This document shows, piece by piece, positions 39,801 to 45,440 of a stretch of DNA of 64,000 bases (within the stretch, counting starts at the first letter, position 1; every line of letters begins with the position of its first letter). The notes below the pieces were generated by a model. That model was not told the DNA's origin. It made no database searches and worked only from the letters and a program-made list of their open reading frames with translations. This DNA comes from Fistularia commersonii. Lineage: Eukaryota; Chordata; Actinopteri; Syngnathiformes; Fistulariidae. The stretch is taken from contig JBBMNZ010000003.1 in the NCBI GenBank assembly GCA_037954325.1, positions 24,060,392-24,124,391 of the forward strand. Reading direction: 5' to 3'. The position numbers were made by a program, and so were the translations under genes.

Positions 39801-42800
39801 AGCCCATTCCATTCTTTTATGGCTTTACAGGAAAATATTGAGAGAGAGAGTTGACGGTTTATCAGTCAGTGGCGTCGCCAATATCTCAACGTGTGTGTGA
39901 GCAGCCACGTTGCGGCCGGCGGCTCATCTGTGTTGTCGCCAATCCAGTGGCCATGATCGAGCTGCGGGAGCTGGAGGAGAGCCAGGTCAGCGTGGAGTCT
40001 GTGCGGGGCTGGTGCGTGGAGGAGCAGGCCATGGAGATGGACATCGCCGTGCTGCAGCAGGTGGAGGAGCTGGAGAGGAAGGTCACCGCGGCGAGCCTGC
40101 AGGTGAAGGTAAAACACGGTTCGCCGAAAAGACGGTTTTTGACGAAGCGTAGACGCACGGGAAAACCTGGACCGCCGGTCTCCTCCGCCAGGGCTGGACG
40201 CACCCGGATCCCCAGTCGGAGCGGGAGGACCTGGTCTATTACGAGCACAAGCCCCCCACCAAGTCGGCGCCGGCATCGGCCCACGCGGGAGACAGGGACG
40301 CCGGCGATCATCCCGAGGAACGGGGGGAGAAGGGCGGGGTGATGCGTCACCCGGACAACCCCCTGGACATTGCGGTGACACGTCTGGCTGATCTGGAGCG
40401 CAACATCGAGAGAAGGTACCTGAGGAGCCCCTTAGGTACCACCATTCAGATCAGGCTGGATAATGTGGGTACGGTCACTGTCCCTGCCCCCGCCCCATCC
40501 ACTAGTGCTGACAGGGAAGGGTAGGTCATTTCTCCAAACCAAAGCTCCCCACTCTCCCATTAAGACCCTTTCCTCTCTATGTGTGCTTTACGTTTTCCCA
40601 TATTATTCTAAAGCCAGGGTCTTTTGCTGCTTCCACAGCAGATTTTTTTTTTTTTTTTTTTTATAGTGGCTTGTCGTCACATTTTTTTTTTTTTTTTTTT
40701 TTTTTTTCATTTGGTCTTGTGCGTTTATTTGATGAAGGTGGTGGAGGTGGTGGGGTGGTGGGCGGGGCTCCACTCCACTCTTTATTTCCTTATTTATCCT
40801 GTGCAGGCACATATTTCTGTTTTGTTTTTTTCTAAAATCATCTGCATGGTGTGCATCAGTAACCTTGGGCATATTCATGGCTCCGACTGCAGTATATACT
40901 TGCGCAGGTTCTACTTCACTCTTTTCTGCATGAATATCCCCTTTAACATGGCGAGATCGATGTGTACCCCCCCTCCCCCCCGAGCGCCCTACACCCCTAA
41001 AATACTCATGCCCGTCTCTGCACAGCTGGTGCTTTGCTTTTGTGGGCGCCTGGTTAAAAATGGAACAGTCTGCTGCACAGCATATATATTTATATACATA
41101 TATATGCGCGAACGCGTGCGCGTTGTCGTTCTCATTACCTCCCCGCCGTCTCCACGCTCGTGTCGCAGTGGCGAAGAGGAGGTGGCCCACGGCATGAAGG
41201 TGTGGAGGAAGGCCCTGTGTGAGGTGCGCAGCGCCGCCCAGCTGGCCATGTGCATCCAGCAGCTGCAGAAGTCCATCGCCTGGGAGCGCTCCATCATGAA
41301 AGTGGTGAGCGGAGGGCGGAGAAAAATCACGCCGACGGATGACAGAAATAGATCATCTCCGTCCGGGCGGCTGTTCTTTTATTTTTTGTTTTGTTTTGTT
41401 TTTCTTTAACGGGTGTGTTTGCCCCGCAGTACTGCCAGATATGTAAGAAAGGAGACAACGAAGACCTCCTGCTGCTGTGTGACGGCTGTGACAAGGGCTG
41501 CCACACCTACTGCCACAAACCCAAAATCACCAGTATCCCTGAGGGCGATTGGTACTGCCCCGCCTGCATATCCAAGGTACGGCGCTCATCTGCATGGCGC
41601 CCATGATTCCCCGCAATTGATATTCCTCGCACGTGCACGTCGTTGCACGTACGCCAGGAGTGAAATTTACTGTGACAGACTTGGCAACTTGTGCAAAGCA
41701 GACAAACAGGTTGATATGACTATTGCCATTTTTATCTGATCTGATCTGATCTTATCTTATAACAAAATAACTTGTTGTCTGTGGTTCATTTTATTTTATT
41801 TCTTTCTTGATTTTTTTTTACCTTAACCTATCTTATCTTGTAACAAAATAACTTGTTGTCTGTGATTCATTTTATTTTATTTCTTTCTTAATTTTTTTTT
41901 ACCTTAACCTATCTTATCTTGTAACAAAATATGTTGTTGTCTGTGATTCATTTTATTTTCTTTCTTTCTTTATTTTTTTTACCTTAACCTATCTTATCTT
42001 ATTTCAAAATAACTTGTTGTCTGTGATTTATTTCATTTTATTTTATGGATTTATTTGATTTGGACTATTATTTATTTTATTTTATTTTCTAAACTTTTTT
42101 CACGAGCGCGGTTTCAATCTCCTGTATGAGTGAAACGCAGGATTGACAAAAAAGTATATTTTATAGAAGTAAATATAAGTAAGTATATAATATACATATA
42201 TATGCTTATATTTTCTATAAGTATATAAAGCACATTTTTTCATTTATAGTATATTTATAAATAAGCTTTGAGTCTACCATTTACTTCAATTATCTCATAC
42301 AGTCATGATGTTATTGTAGCTCAAGTACTACTTTAGCTCAGGACAATATTATCAACATGTTACTCTATTTCCTTTAATTGAACCAAAAACAGAAGAGGTG
42401 CATTTTATTTTATTTTTTTTGTCTGTGCAGGCGAGCGGTCCATCGCCCAAAAACAAGAAACCCATGAGCAAACCAGTAGCATCCAGCGCAGCGAGCGGCA
42501 AAAAAGGCGGCGAGGCCAAGAAGAACGGAAAGCAGGCCGGTAACGGGGAAATGTCGGAGGAGGATTCGGCCAGCGCCGGCAGCACGCCCAAGAAGGGCTC
42601 CAAGGACAACAGCAGGAAGAGGAAAACGGAGGAGGGCTCCCCCGCTGTGCCGGCGGCCAATCAGGAGAGCCCCGTGTGCGTCAAAAGAGCCAAAACGGCG
42701 AGGGACAACAACAGAGACCTGGGATTATGCAGGTATGCGCGCCCGGCCTGCTCGGGCTTGTCCATCCCCGGAGCTTTCGCGCAGCCGATTTCACTTTGTG

Positions 42801-43992
42801 CGCAAACACAGACAGACTAATCACCGAAACGGACCGGCTCCGCCTTGAACTGAGCTTTCTTTTTTTTTTTTACACCCTATTTACTCCTCTTGAAGGGTAT
42901 TTTTCTTACCATTTCTTTTTATCCCTTATTATTAAATCATGAGGTTGTTTTGAAGCGCTCCCCAGGCTCAGACTGTCAGATTTCCTTTCAGCTCGCCGCC
43001 GTCGAAATGAGATTTATCTGTTTCTGTGGCAACTCACCGTTCGCCAGTTAAGAGATCATTCTGCCCGGATAATTTCGTCCTTTTGTTGCGTAAATTTTTT
43101 TTTTTTTTCTTATTCACGCTTATCTGAATCCTCGTCGGAGCCAAGCAGCGCTTTCTACAGACAGGAAGTAAAATAACCAGTTTCATACACATCGAGTGAA
43201 AGATTGGAAAACAAATCCCGCCAGCTGAGGTGGCGGCGATTACTGCCGCGTCAGGGCACCTCACCCACAGAAATGTGACACATCTGATGGAAGCCCCTGT
43301 CATGGCGAACCGGGGACGATGTGTGTGTGTGTGTGTGTGTGTGTGTTGGTGTATGTATGTGTGTTTGTGTGTGATCGCATCAGCCTCGCTCGCTCACTGA
43401 TGGCGGCGACGGTGGGGCGCCGGGGTTTTTAAACACACTCAGATCATAAAAGGAGGCGGTGCATGCGTAATGTATGATTTCACAATAATAGGCTTTTTGT
43501 TTCCATGGAAACCTGGCGTGGCAAACGCCGTTTGCCTTTCCTTCTTCAACTCACCTGGCGTTTTTGTCTGCACTCCCTCAGGGTTCTCCTTGCCGAGCTG
43601 GAGCGGCATCAGGACGCGTGGCCCTTCCTCACGCCGGTCAACCTGAAGTCGGTTCCCGGATACAAGAAGGTCATCAAGAAACCGATGGATTTCTCCACCA
43701 TACGAGAGAAGCTCGTAAGCAGCCAGTAAGTCACCCGGCCGGCCGCCATCTTTGTTGTCGTTGTGCAAGTTTGAACCACTGCCTGTTCTCACCTTCATCA
43801 TTTTTTTTTTAAATTTTATTTTAATCTTACCTAAGGTATCAGAACCTGGAGACTTTCATCATTGACGTCAACCTGGTCTTTGACAACTGCGAAAAATTCA
43901 ATGAAGACAATTCGGACATCGGCCGCGCAGGCCACAACATGAGGAAGTTCTTTGAGAAGCGCTGGACTGAGCTTCTGAAGCAAACAAACTAG
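15174..43992 (+). CDS. baz2b: Bromodomain adjacent to zinc finger domain protein 2B, complete CDS in 36 exons
   Basis: This is a nuclear chromatin-binding protein of the BAZ2 family, an accessory subunit of ISWI-type remodellers that reads histone tails. The joined exons total 7296 nt and encode 2431 residues; mammalian BAZ2B is about 2170, and the excess lies in low-complexity linkers. Domains in order: Ser-rich N-terminus; acidic tracts near 285-325 and 750-785; MBD/TAM domain about 885-966; two AT-hook-like RGRPP/KGRPP motifs about 985-1015; a long charged coiled coil 1040-1231; DDT domain about 1235-1300; an acidic stretch near 1455-1485; PHD finger 2183-2231; C-terminal bromodomain about 2338-2425. 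The start ATG at 15174 opens MESGERL, the family N-terminus, two bases after a splice acceptor, so the 5' UTR is spliced and lies upstream. Every junction is GT-AG with matching phase. I know baz2b, wdsub1 and tanc1 as neighbours in mammals, which supports orthology. I am very sure of identity and less sure of alternative isoforms. Confidence 0.95.
15425..15490. repeat. (GGGA)n tetranucleotide array
   Basis: Imperfect GGGA/GGAA repeats on the plus strand, 70 bp after a donor site; a G-quadruplex former. Confidence 0.85.
16059..16242. repeat. Inverted (TG)n and (CA)n pair
   Basis: (TG)n at 16059-16100 and (CA)n at 16191-16241 flank a 90-bp spacer and are complementary over about 40 bp. Confidence 0.85.
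16291..16316. promoter_or_regulatory. SOX-type palindrome
   Basis: ATTGTT at 16291, then AACAATGATTGTT (16304-16316), an inverted pair of SOX cores one base apart. Confidence 0.3.
17936..17943 (+). promoter_or_regulatory. POU octamer ATTTGCAT
   Basis: Perfect octamer in a repeat-free intronic block (17925-18110). Confidence 0.25.
18405..18468 (+). repeat. Dispersed fish repeat fragment
   Basis: CTTCACGTTCTCCGCTAGTC and TGCGTGGGTTTCCTCCCACAG match the family at 1620 and 7227. Confidence 0.65.
18491..18755 (+). repeat. Degenerate tandem repeat, about 37-bp period
   Basis: Around seven diverged units of the form TGTGAATGAGAG..GAATGGTT..GTCTCTATAT, the minisatellite part of a common teleost repeat. 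Confidence 0.6.
18809..18915. repeat. Foldback: 46-bp inverted arms, 15-bp loop
   Basis: Arms 18809-18854 and 18870-18915 are about 85% complementary, sharing CTCGAATTTCTTCACCCCTC. Likely a remnant of a dispersed fish foldback repeat. Confidence 0.8.
19123..19314 (+). CDS. baz2b: baz2b exon (residues 61-124)
   Basis: Phase 1 to phase 1. It encodes the conserved N-terminal block with SSAFPLV, EFGGLGSLG and LAAHPQLG, matching mammalian BAZ2B. The acceptor is CCTCAG and the donor GTAAGA. Confidence 0.93.
19405..19569 (+). CDS. baz2b: baz2b exon (residues 125-179)
   Basis: Phase 1 to phase 1. It encodes EWWRAAEAHGRG and the hydrophobic block FIGFPPFFAPH, a family signature. It is separated from the previous exon by a 90-bp intron. 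The donor is G|GTACGA. Confidence 0.93.
19987..20213 (+). CDS. baz2b: baz2b exon with poly-glycine tract (residues 180-255)
   Basis: The exon opens GVNGAVNG and then has 13 consecutive GGC glycine codons (20007-20045). The rest is Ser/Pro/Lys-rich. The donor is placed at CGG|GTCGGT (20214) because only that site keeps phase 0 with the next exon; it is a weak donor, so this end is less certain. Confidence 0.8.
20311..20523 (+). CDS. baz2b: baz2b acidic-tract exon (residues 256-326)
   Basis: Phase 0 to phase 0. It encodes KARKKAAD, a Ser/Asp-rich stretch and a long Asp/Glu tract (about 20401-20475), the counterpart of the acidic region of mammalian BAZ2B. The donor is AAG|GTGAGA. Confidence 0.92.
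20638..21261 (+). CDS. baz2b: baz2b exon, Pro/Ser-rich linker (residues 327-534)
   Basis: 208 codons, phase 0 to phase 0. It contains the conserved FSVIQSTGLAV block and many SPKP-type motifs, and ends LAQINEFRLKQ. Codons are very GC-rich, which opens long spurious frames on both strands here. Confidence 0.93.
21262..22973 (+). other. baz2b intron (1.7 kb)
   Basis: C23 run at 21332-21354, an inverted dispersed-repeat fragment at 22191-22258, poly-A 22489-22501 and 22602-22617, and a pyrimidine-rich end 22880-22970 before the acceptor. Confidence 0.6.
22191..22258 (-). repeat. Dispersed fish repeat fragment, reverse
   Basis: The reverse complement reads GCCTTTCGGTGTGGATGTTC, CGTGTCGGCG and TTCTCCGGGTTCC, as at 1620-1774. 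Confidence 0.65.
22974..23727 (+). CDS. baz2b: baz2b large linker exon (residues 535-785)
   Basis: Phase 0 to phase 1. Conserved islands include FPAELKKQ, HPNGVIQS, APLAL and MPVNLSTG. A perfect-length 15-bp coding minisatellite (23535-23594) gives four GVGIP-like pentapeptides, followed by an Asp/Glu-rich end. The acceptor is TTCCAG and the donor TCAG|GTTTGC. Confidence 0.92.
23826..24095 (+). CDS. baz2b: baz2b exon (residues 786-875)
   Basis: Phase 1 to phase 1. It encodes ESDSNSDSD and then a Ser/Thr-rich linker containing CSPLNLQVIKPP. The acceptor is an extended T-tract ending TTCAAG and the donor is G|GTAACC. Confidence 0.9.
24096..25991 (+). other. baz2b intron (1.9 kb)
   Basis: Poly-A near 24125, C14 near 24413. 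On the minus strand 24885-24632 has protein-like frames (see findings). Otherwise nothing recognised. Confidence 0.5.
25992..26052 (+). CDS. baz2b: baz2b short exon before the MBD (residues 876-895)
   Basis: 61 nt, phase 1 to phase 2. It encodes GLGKRKRVMDEKELMTPLEL, aligning with the KRRRVTDERELRIPLEYG block that precedes the mammalian MBD. The donor is GG|GTACGT. Confidence 0.9.
26208..26570. mobile_element. Non-autonomous DNA transposon (MITE), about 360 bp
   Basis: Terminal inverted repeats of about 27 bp: CACAAAAAAATAAAGGGAAC at the left and GTTCCCTTTATTTTTTTGAG at the right, inside TA-rich DNA. Internal words such as CCATGGAGGTCTGGATTAGG belong to a repeat I know from many fish genomes. 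No transposase. Confidence 0.75.
26650..26890 (+). repeat. LINE/SINE 3' tail-like repeat, copy 1
   Basis: AACTTTATTGATCCCCAAGG followed by GGGAAATTG is a hallmark 3'-tail word in teleost retroposons. AT-rich sequence with GGGAAAGATCAGAAGAAAT follows, repeated at 27097. Confidence 0.6.
26908..27010 (+). mobile_element. Truncated copy of the 26208 MITE family
   Basis: CTGGTCAAAAAAAAAAAGG, GAGCACTTAAACAACACAATG and ACTGTCCACTTAGGAAGC match one end of the 26208-26570 element in reverse orientation. Confidence 0.65.
27787..27895 (+). CDS. baz2b: baz2b MBD/TAM exon 1 (residues 896-932)
   Basis: Phase 2 to phase 0. It encodes WRRETRIK and GEVAYYAPCGKKLRQYPDV, the core of the methyl-CpG-binding-like (TAM) domain. 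The donor is AAG|GTACCG. Confidence 0.95.
27896..28629 (+). other. baz2b intron
   Basis: (TG)n 28003-28032, CCCT runs 28143-28166, poly-A 28370-28379. No other feature. Confidence 0.6.
28630..28731 (+). CDS. baz2b: baz2b MBD/TAM exon 2 (residues 933-966)
   Basis: 34 codons, phase 0. It encodes YLSRNGISGITRDNFSF and KIRVGDFYEAREGPQ, nearly identical to mammalian BAZ2B. The acceptor is CTGTAG. Confidence 0.95.
28732..29293 (+). other. baz2b intron with long (CT)n
   Basis: A (CT)n tract 28745-28792 begins 14 bp after the donor; an A-rich tract lies at 29005-29042. Otherwise nothing. Confidence 0.65.
29294..29516 (+). CDS. baz2b: baz2b AT-hook exon (residues 967-1040)
   Basis: Phase 0 to phase 1. 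It finishes the MBD/TAM region (LQWSLLKEEEVIPRI) and carries two AT-hook-like cores, GRRGRPPN and RRKGRPPN, predicted to bind the DNA minor groove. It ends LLRKLEAQ at the start of the coiled coil. Confidence 0.95.
29517..29928 (+). other. baz2b intron
   Basis: T17 at 29800-29816 and (TAA)n at 29875-29892 close to the acceptor. Nothing else. Confidence 0.6.
29929..30021 (+). CDS. baz2b: baz2b coiled-coil exon a (residues 1041-1071)
   Basis: Phase 1 to phase 1. It encodes EIARQAAQMKLMRKLEKQ, a charged helical segment. The donor is CAAG|GTAAAC. Confidence 0.94.
30022..30618 (+). other. baz2b intron, nothing recognised
   Basis: Unique-looking sequence, no frame, no repeat. Confidence 0.6.
30619..30680 (+). 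CDS. baz2b: baz2b coiled-coil exon b (residues 1072-1092)
   Basis: 62 nt, phase 1 to phase 0. It encodes IMAAEERRKQKEQIKILKQQ. The acceptor follows a long T tract (TTTTGCAG). Confidence 0.94.
30681..31031 (+). other. baz2b intron
   Basis: Only a short CA stretch (30928-30958) and a pyrimidine-rich 3' end. Confidence 0.6.
31032..31097 (+). CDS. baz2b: baz2b coiled-coil exon c (residues 1093-1114)
   Basis: 66 nt, phase 0. It encodes EKIKRIQQIRMEKELRAQQ followed by ILE. Confidence 0.94.
31098..31774 (+). other. baz2b intron with (CA)n
   Basis: (CA)24 at 31423-31470. Nothing else. Confidence 0.6.
31775..31840 (+). CDS. baz2b: baz2b coiled-coil exon d (residues 1115-1136)
   Basis: 66 nt, phase 0. 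It encodes AKRRKKEEAANAKILEAEK. The acceptor is ATTCATAG and the donor AAG|GTACGG. Confidence 0.94.
32080..32124 (+). CDS. baz2b: baz2b coiled-coil exon e (residues 1137-1151)
   Basis: 45 nt, phase 0. It encodes EKEMRRQQAEILKHQ, identical in type to the mammalian segment. The donor is CAG|GTAGGC. Confidence 0.94.
32125..32422 (+). other. Intron upstream of the baz2b micro-exon
   Basis: TG array 32211-32268, then a repeat-free AT-rich 150 bp leading to the micro-exon with three TGCC words (32386-32422). Confidence 0.6.
32423..32455 (+). CDS. baz2b: baz2b 33-nt micro-exon, probably alternatively spliced (residues 1152-1162)
   Basis: 33 nt in frame, encoding ELERHRLDMVW. The acceptor is TTCTCTGCCAG and the donor G|GTATGT. 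From memory, mammalian BAZ2B has isoforms with and without the same peptide; I could not check this. The next exon joins in phase with or without it, so inclusion only lengthens the coiled coil by 11 residues. UGC motifs lie close upstream, the type bound by the neural micro-exon regulator SRRM4, which is an inference here. Confidence 0.85.
32456..34337 (+). other. baz2b intron with homopolymer runs (1.9 kb)
   Basis: A-runs 32597-32616 and 33010-33035, (CCGT/CCGC)n 32878-32928, T-runs 33382-33412, 33872-33897 and 33962-33986. 34040-34330 is repeat-free. No gene. Confidence 0.6.
34338..34403 (+). CDS. baz2b: baz2b coiled-coil exon f (residues 1163-1184)
   Basis: 66 nt, phase 0. It encodes ERERRRQHVMLMKAVEARK and ends KAE. 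The acceptor is CACCCTAG. Confidence 0.94.
34404..34759 (+). other. baz2b intron
   Basis: C19 near 34516-34535, CA 34671-34684, T-runs before the acceptor. Nothing else. Confidence 0.6.
34760..34900 (+). CDS. baz2b: baz2b coiled-coil exon g (residues 1185-1231)
   Basis: 47 codons, phase 0. It encodes ERERLRQEKRDEKRLNKERK and runs to LKKPNEDMCL, the near-invariant family block before the DDT domain. Confidence 0.95.
34901..35213 (+). other. baz2b intron
   Basis: C11 near 35142-35153 and A22 at 35161-35182. Nothing else. Confidence 0.6.
35214..35468 (+). CDS. baz2b: baz2b DDT-domain exon (residues 1232-1316)
   Basis: 85 codons, phase 0. It contains IPGLILPGHAVSDCLMLMQF, FGKVLGLDLNADVPTL and LQEGLLNVGDSMG, the three-helix DDT domain predicted to contact the remodeller ATPase. 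The donor is AAG|GTACTC. Confidence 0.95.
35575..35798 (+). CDS. baz2b: baz2b exon after the DDT (residues 1317-1390)
   Basis: Phase 0 to phase 2. It encodes NVGINRDNVSEVLQMYM and SLKTKAFQAHTPAQKAS, strongly conserved in BAZ2 proteins. Confidence 0.95.
35881..35955 (+). CDS. baz2b: baz2b exon (residues 1391-1415)
   Basis: 75 nt, phase 2 to phase 2. It encodes SEIDKSLDQMANMRKDK and ends EGKLK. Confidence 0.94.
36038..36269 (+). CDS. baz2b: baz2b basic/acidic exon (residues 1416-1493)
   Basis: Phase 2 to phase 0. It opens LRAIHAKRTGKRE, passes the basic KRKRKLGG, then has Asp- and Glu-runs from GAC/GAG repeats (about 36157-36233). Confidence 0.93.
36365..36427 (+). CDS. baz2b: baz2b exon (residues 1494-1514)
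   Basis: 63 nt, phase 0. It encodes SVEELEKQIDKLAK, matching the mammalian SVEELEKQIEKLSK helix. Confidence 0.93.
36715..36859 (+). CDS. baz2b: baz2b exon with the YRRRYW motif (residues 1515-1562)
   Basis: Phase 0 to phase 1. It encodes SLRSMMYGQDRYRRRYW and PHCGGVFIEAMESGEG, a block conserved in BAZ/WSTF-type proteins. Confidence 0.95.
36951..37774 (+). CDS. baz2b: baz2b largest linker exon (residues 1563-1837)
   Basis: 824 nt, phase 1 to phase 0. It has a Glu-rich start, a sumoylation-like VKEEP, an Ala/Pro-rich middle, then the conserved QLLRVLTERSGHWFSLLPRT core, and ends PLSALQ. The donor is CAG|GTGAGG. Confidence 0.94.
37856..38108 (+). CDS. baz2b: baz2b exon (residues 1838-1921)
   Basis: Phase 0 to phase 1. 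It contains FGSWSSGMLSPSL and VSSKSESPLPRIDK, and ends PRPIPE, matching the mammalian linker. Confidence 0.93.
38109..39107 (+). other. baz2b intron with a retroposon tail
   Basis: 38110-38650 has nothing recognised; 38652-38998 is a dispersed repeat (separate entry). Confidence 0.6.
38652..38998 (+). repeat. Dispersed retroposon-tail repeat, copy A
   Basis: ATACTTTATTGATCCCCTTA, then GTCACAGCAGCGTAACAATC, AAAGACAGCAAGGGTGAGAAT, AAACAGAGTGTCAATAGCAATG and TGAGACCAACAAGGATAAAA. The same ordered words occur at 48938-49250. Confidence 0.75.
39108..39263 (+). CDS. baz2b: baz2b exon with the GWWRV block (residues 1922-1973)
   Basis: Phase 1 to phase 1. It encodes GWWRVSDIEELRALVAALHS and RGIREKGLQRQMQKYM, well conserved. 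Confidence 0.95.
39264..39947 (+). other. baz2b intron with a repeat-derived block
   Basis: 39363-39850 looks retroposon-derived (GTTTATTAGGACAGTGTACA) and includes a 55-bp tandem duplication (39474-39528 and 39529-39583). Family not named. Confidence 0.5.
39948..40108 (+). CDS. baz2b: baz2b exon (residues 1974-2027)
   Basis: Phase 1 to phase 0. It encodes VAMIELRELEESQV and VEEQAMEMDIAVLQQVEELE. The donor is AAG|GTAAAA. Confidence 0.95.
40192..40520 (+). CDS. baz2b: baz2b exon with two in-phase 5' splice sites (residues 2028-2136, long form)
   Basis: Phase 0 to phase 2. The body encodes EREDLVYYEHK and NPLDIAVTRLADLERNIER. The distal donor GG|GTAGGT at 40521 adds a 35-codon tail with TTIQIRLDNVGTVTVPAPAP. 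A proximal donor AG|GTACCT at 40416 has the same phase and would remove exactly 105 nt. From memory both forms occur in mammals. Confidence 0.88.
40521..41168 (+). other. baz2b intron
   Basis: T-runs 40646-40663 and 40682-40707, (GGTGGT) near 40738-40756. 40790-40970 is repeat-free. No gene. Confidence 0.55.
41169..41304 (+). CDS. baz2b: baz2b exon before the PHD (residues 2137-2182)
   Basis: Phase 2 to phase 0. It encodes VWRKALCEVRSAAQLAMCI and SIAWERSIMKV. The acceptor is TGTCGCAG. Confidence 0.95.
41430..41576 (+). CDS. baz2b: baz2b PHD-finger exon (residues 2183-2231)
   Basis: One exon holds the whole PHD zinc finger in C4HC3 order: CQIC, then CDGCDKGCHTYCH, then WYCPAC. In mammalian BAZ2 proteins this finger binds the unmodified histone H3 N-terminus. 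All eight zinc ligands are present. Confidence 0.97.
41577..42430 (+). other. baz2b intron with minisatellite
   Basis: Contains the 81-bp minisatellite (separate entry) and AT-rich sequence 42060-42420. Nothing else. Confidence 0.6.
41740..42055. repeat. Minisatellite, 81-bp unit, about four copies
   Basis: Units begin near 41740, 41821, 41902 and 41982 with CCTTAACCTATCTTATCTTG, then TAACAAAATAACTTGTTGTC and TGTGATTCATTTTATTTT. Confidence 0.85.
42431..42732 (+). CDS. baz2b: baz2b PHD-bromodomain linker exon (residues 2232-2331)
   Basis: Phase 0 to phase 2. It is a Lys/Ser/Gly-rich, basic linker with SEEDSASAGSTPKKG and NSRKRKTEEGS, and ends DLGLC. Confidence 0.93.
42733..43581 (+). other. 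baz2b intron
   Basis: (TG)n 43320-43346. Nothing else recognised. Confidence 0.6.
43582..43725 (+). CDS. baz2b: baz2b bromodomain exon 1 (residues 2332-2379)
   Basis: Phase 2 to phase 2. It encodes WPFLTPVNLKSVPGYKKVIK and KPMDFSTIREKL: helix Z, the WPF shelf and the start of helix A. The donor is CA|GTAAGT. Confidence 0.96.
43836..43992 (+). CDS. baz2b: baz2b terminal exon: bromodomain end and stop (residues 2380-2431)
   Basis: It encodes VFDNCEKFNEDNSDIG, where the Asn of FN is the acetyl-lysine-binding asparagine, then GRAGHNMRKFFEKRW. TAG stop at 43990-43992. Confidence 0.97.
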
Positions 43993-45196
43993 ACGTCTGC
44001 TCCAATTCTCGCCATTAAAAAAAAAAAAAAAAAAAAAATCCTGATTTTCCCATCCAGGCCGCCTGGTTTCCCTTTTATTTGATTTTTGATTTTTTTTTTT
44101 TTTTTTTTTGTCTTTGTCGGAGAATGTGGCTTTGCAGGACGGGAAAGAATTTTATTTCTTTTTATAAGGAACACGTGGTGTGCTAAAAGAAAAAAAAAAC
44201 TAATAAAAAAAAAAAAAAAAGCGAGACGTCACCTTGAGAAAGAAAGTCGTTACACGATGTGCGCTGGATTTATTACAACAGGGATAAAAACCCCAAAGAC
44301 TCCCGGAGAAATGGGGTGTTGTAGTGCAATACCATTCCCTGTTTCCGAACACTGCACTGAATGAATCCCCCAACTGTCACTAATGTGTCTGCGCTAAAAA
44401 TACTTTCCACTACCTGTAAATAGTACTTTTTTTTTTATTTTATTTTATTTTATTTTATTATTTTTTTGGTTATTTAATCGTATTATAGTGAATGTATTTA
44501 ATTTTGTAATAATTATTTATGAATCAAGGTCCACTTCATTTTCTATGAAAAGGAAGAATCAGCTTAACTGCTTTGAATTGAAAAAGGAATGTGTCTTTGT
44601 GTTATAATTTTTTTTTTCTCTCCCTCCCAAATATCAAACAAAGCCAAGAAAAAAAAAGAAGAAAAAAAATAAAAATAAAAATAAATAACTGTTTACACTG
44701 TTCAGTGCTTTGGGGCATCAGAGGACTGTAGTCATTTGTTCAAACTGTAAAACTGCATTTATTTACAGGAACAGCAGAGGGACAGTCAGACAACGGTGAT
44801 TCATGTGTATATACTGTTTATTAATGTCAATATTATGTCTTGTTTGGAACGATGTGTAAAAATTGTTTAAGAATATTAAGATATTGTTTATGCCTTAGAA
44901 TGATTGTAGCATTCTATTTTAGTGAACGTGATGAAAACATTATCATAAATATTGTTTGTACAGTATATACATATCCTCTGCAAACACTGTGGTATCCTTA
45001 ATCTTGGTAGTGCCTACCCTTCCAACAGGGGCGTGTAGGGGATGTTATTGTTTTTTTTTTTTTTTTCTAGGTTTTCATTTTTACGACATTACTTTTTTGT
45101 TTGTTTTTATTTTCTTGTTTTTTTTTTATATATGATTTCAATCCAACAAGGCCTCCAAAGTTGGACAGTGACACAGATATCACTCTTTACCATAGA

Positions 45197-45231
<35 letters not shown>

Positions 45232-45440
45232 ACAACTAGCATTCAGTTATGCTTCCGTGACGCATTTCCTCATAATCTGCCACAAAATCTGAGGACCTAA
45301 AGGCCATTTGTAACCACTGTGTTGAACCTTGCTGTGTGTTGTGGCCTGATGGGGGCAGCTAGATTTTTTTGTACCCAAGTCAAGAGTACTTGAAGTTACT
45401 TTATTTAAAGATATTGTGGAATAAAAGTATCATTCTTTTG
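43993..45440 (+). other. baz2b: baz2b 3' UTR
   Basis: It is AT-rich with homopolymer runs. A cluster of AATAAA-like signals at 44668-44688 and a clean AATAAA at 45420-45425 mark likely proximal and distal poly(A) sites. Two Pumilio-type elements, TGTAAATA (44415-44422) and TGTATATA (44806-44813), suggest post-transcriptional control; this is inferred from motif alone. Confidence 0.7.
45420..45425 (+). promoter_or_regulatory. baz2b distal poly(A) signal AATAAA
   Basis: Canonical hexamer followed within about 30 nt by a T-rich stretch. It is the last good signal before sequence loses its 3'-UTR character. Confidence 0.55.

Noticed and set aside
41740..42055. CRISPR-like array
   Set aside because: The units are contiguous tandem repeats without unique spacers, in a vertebrate intron.
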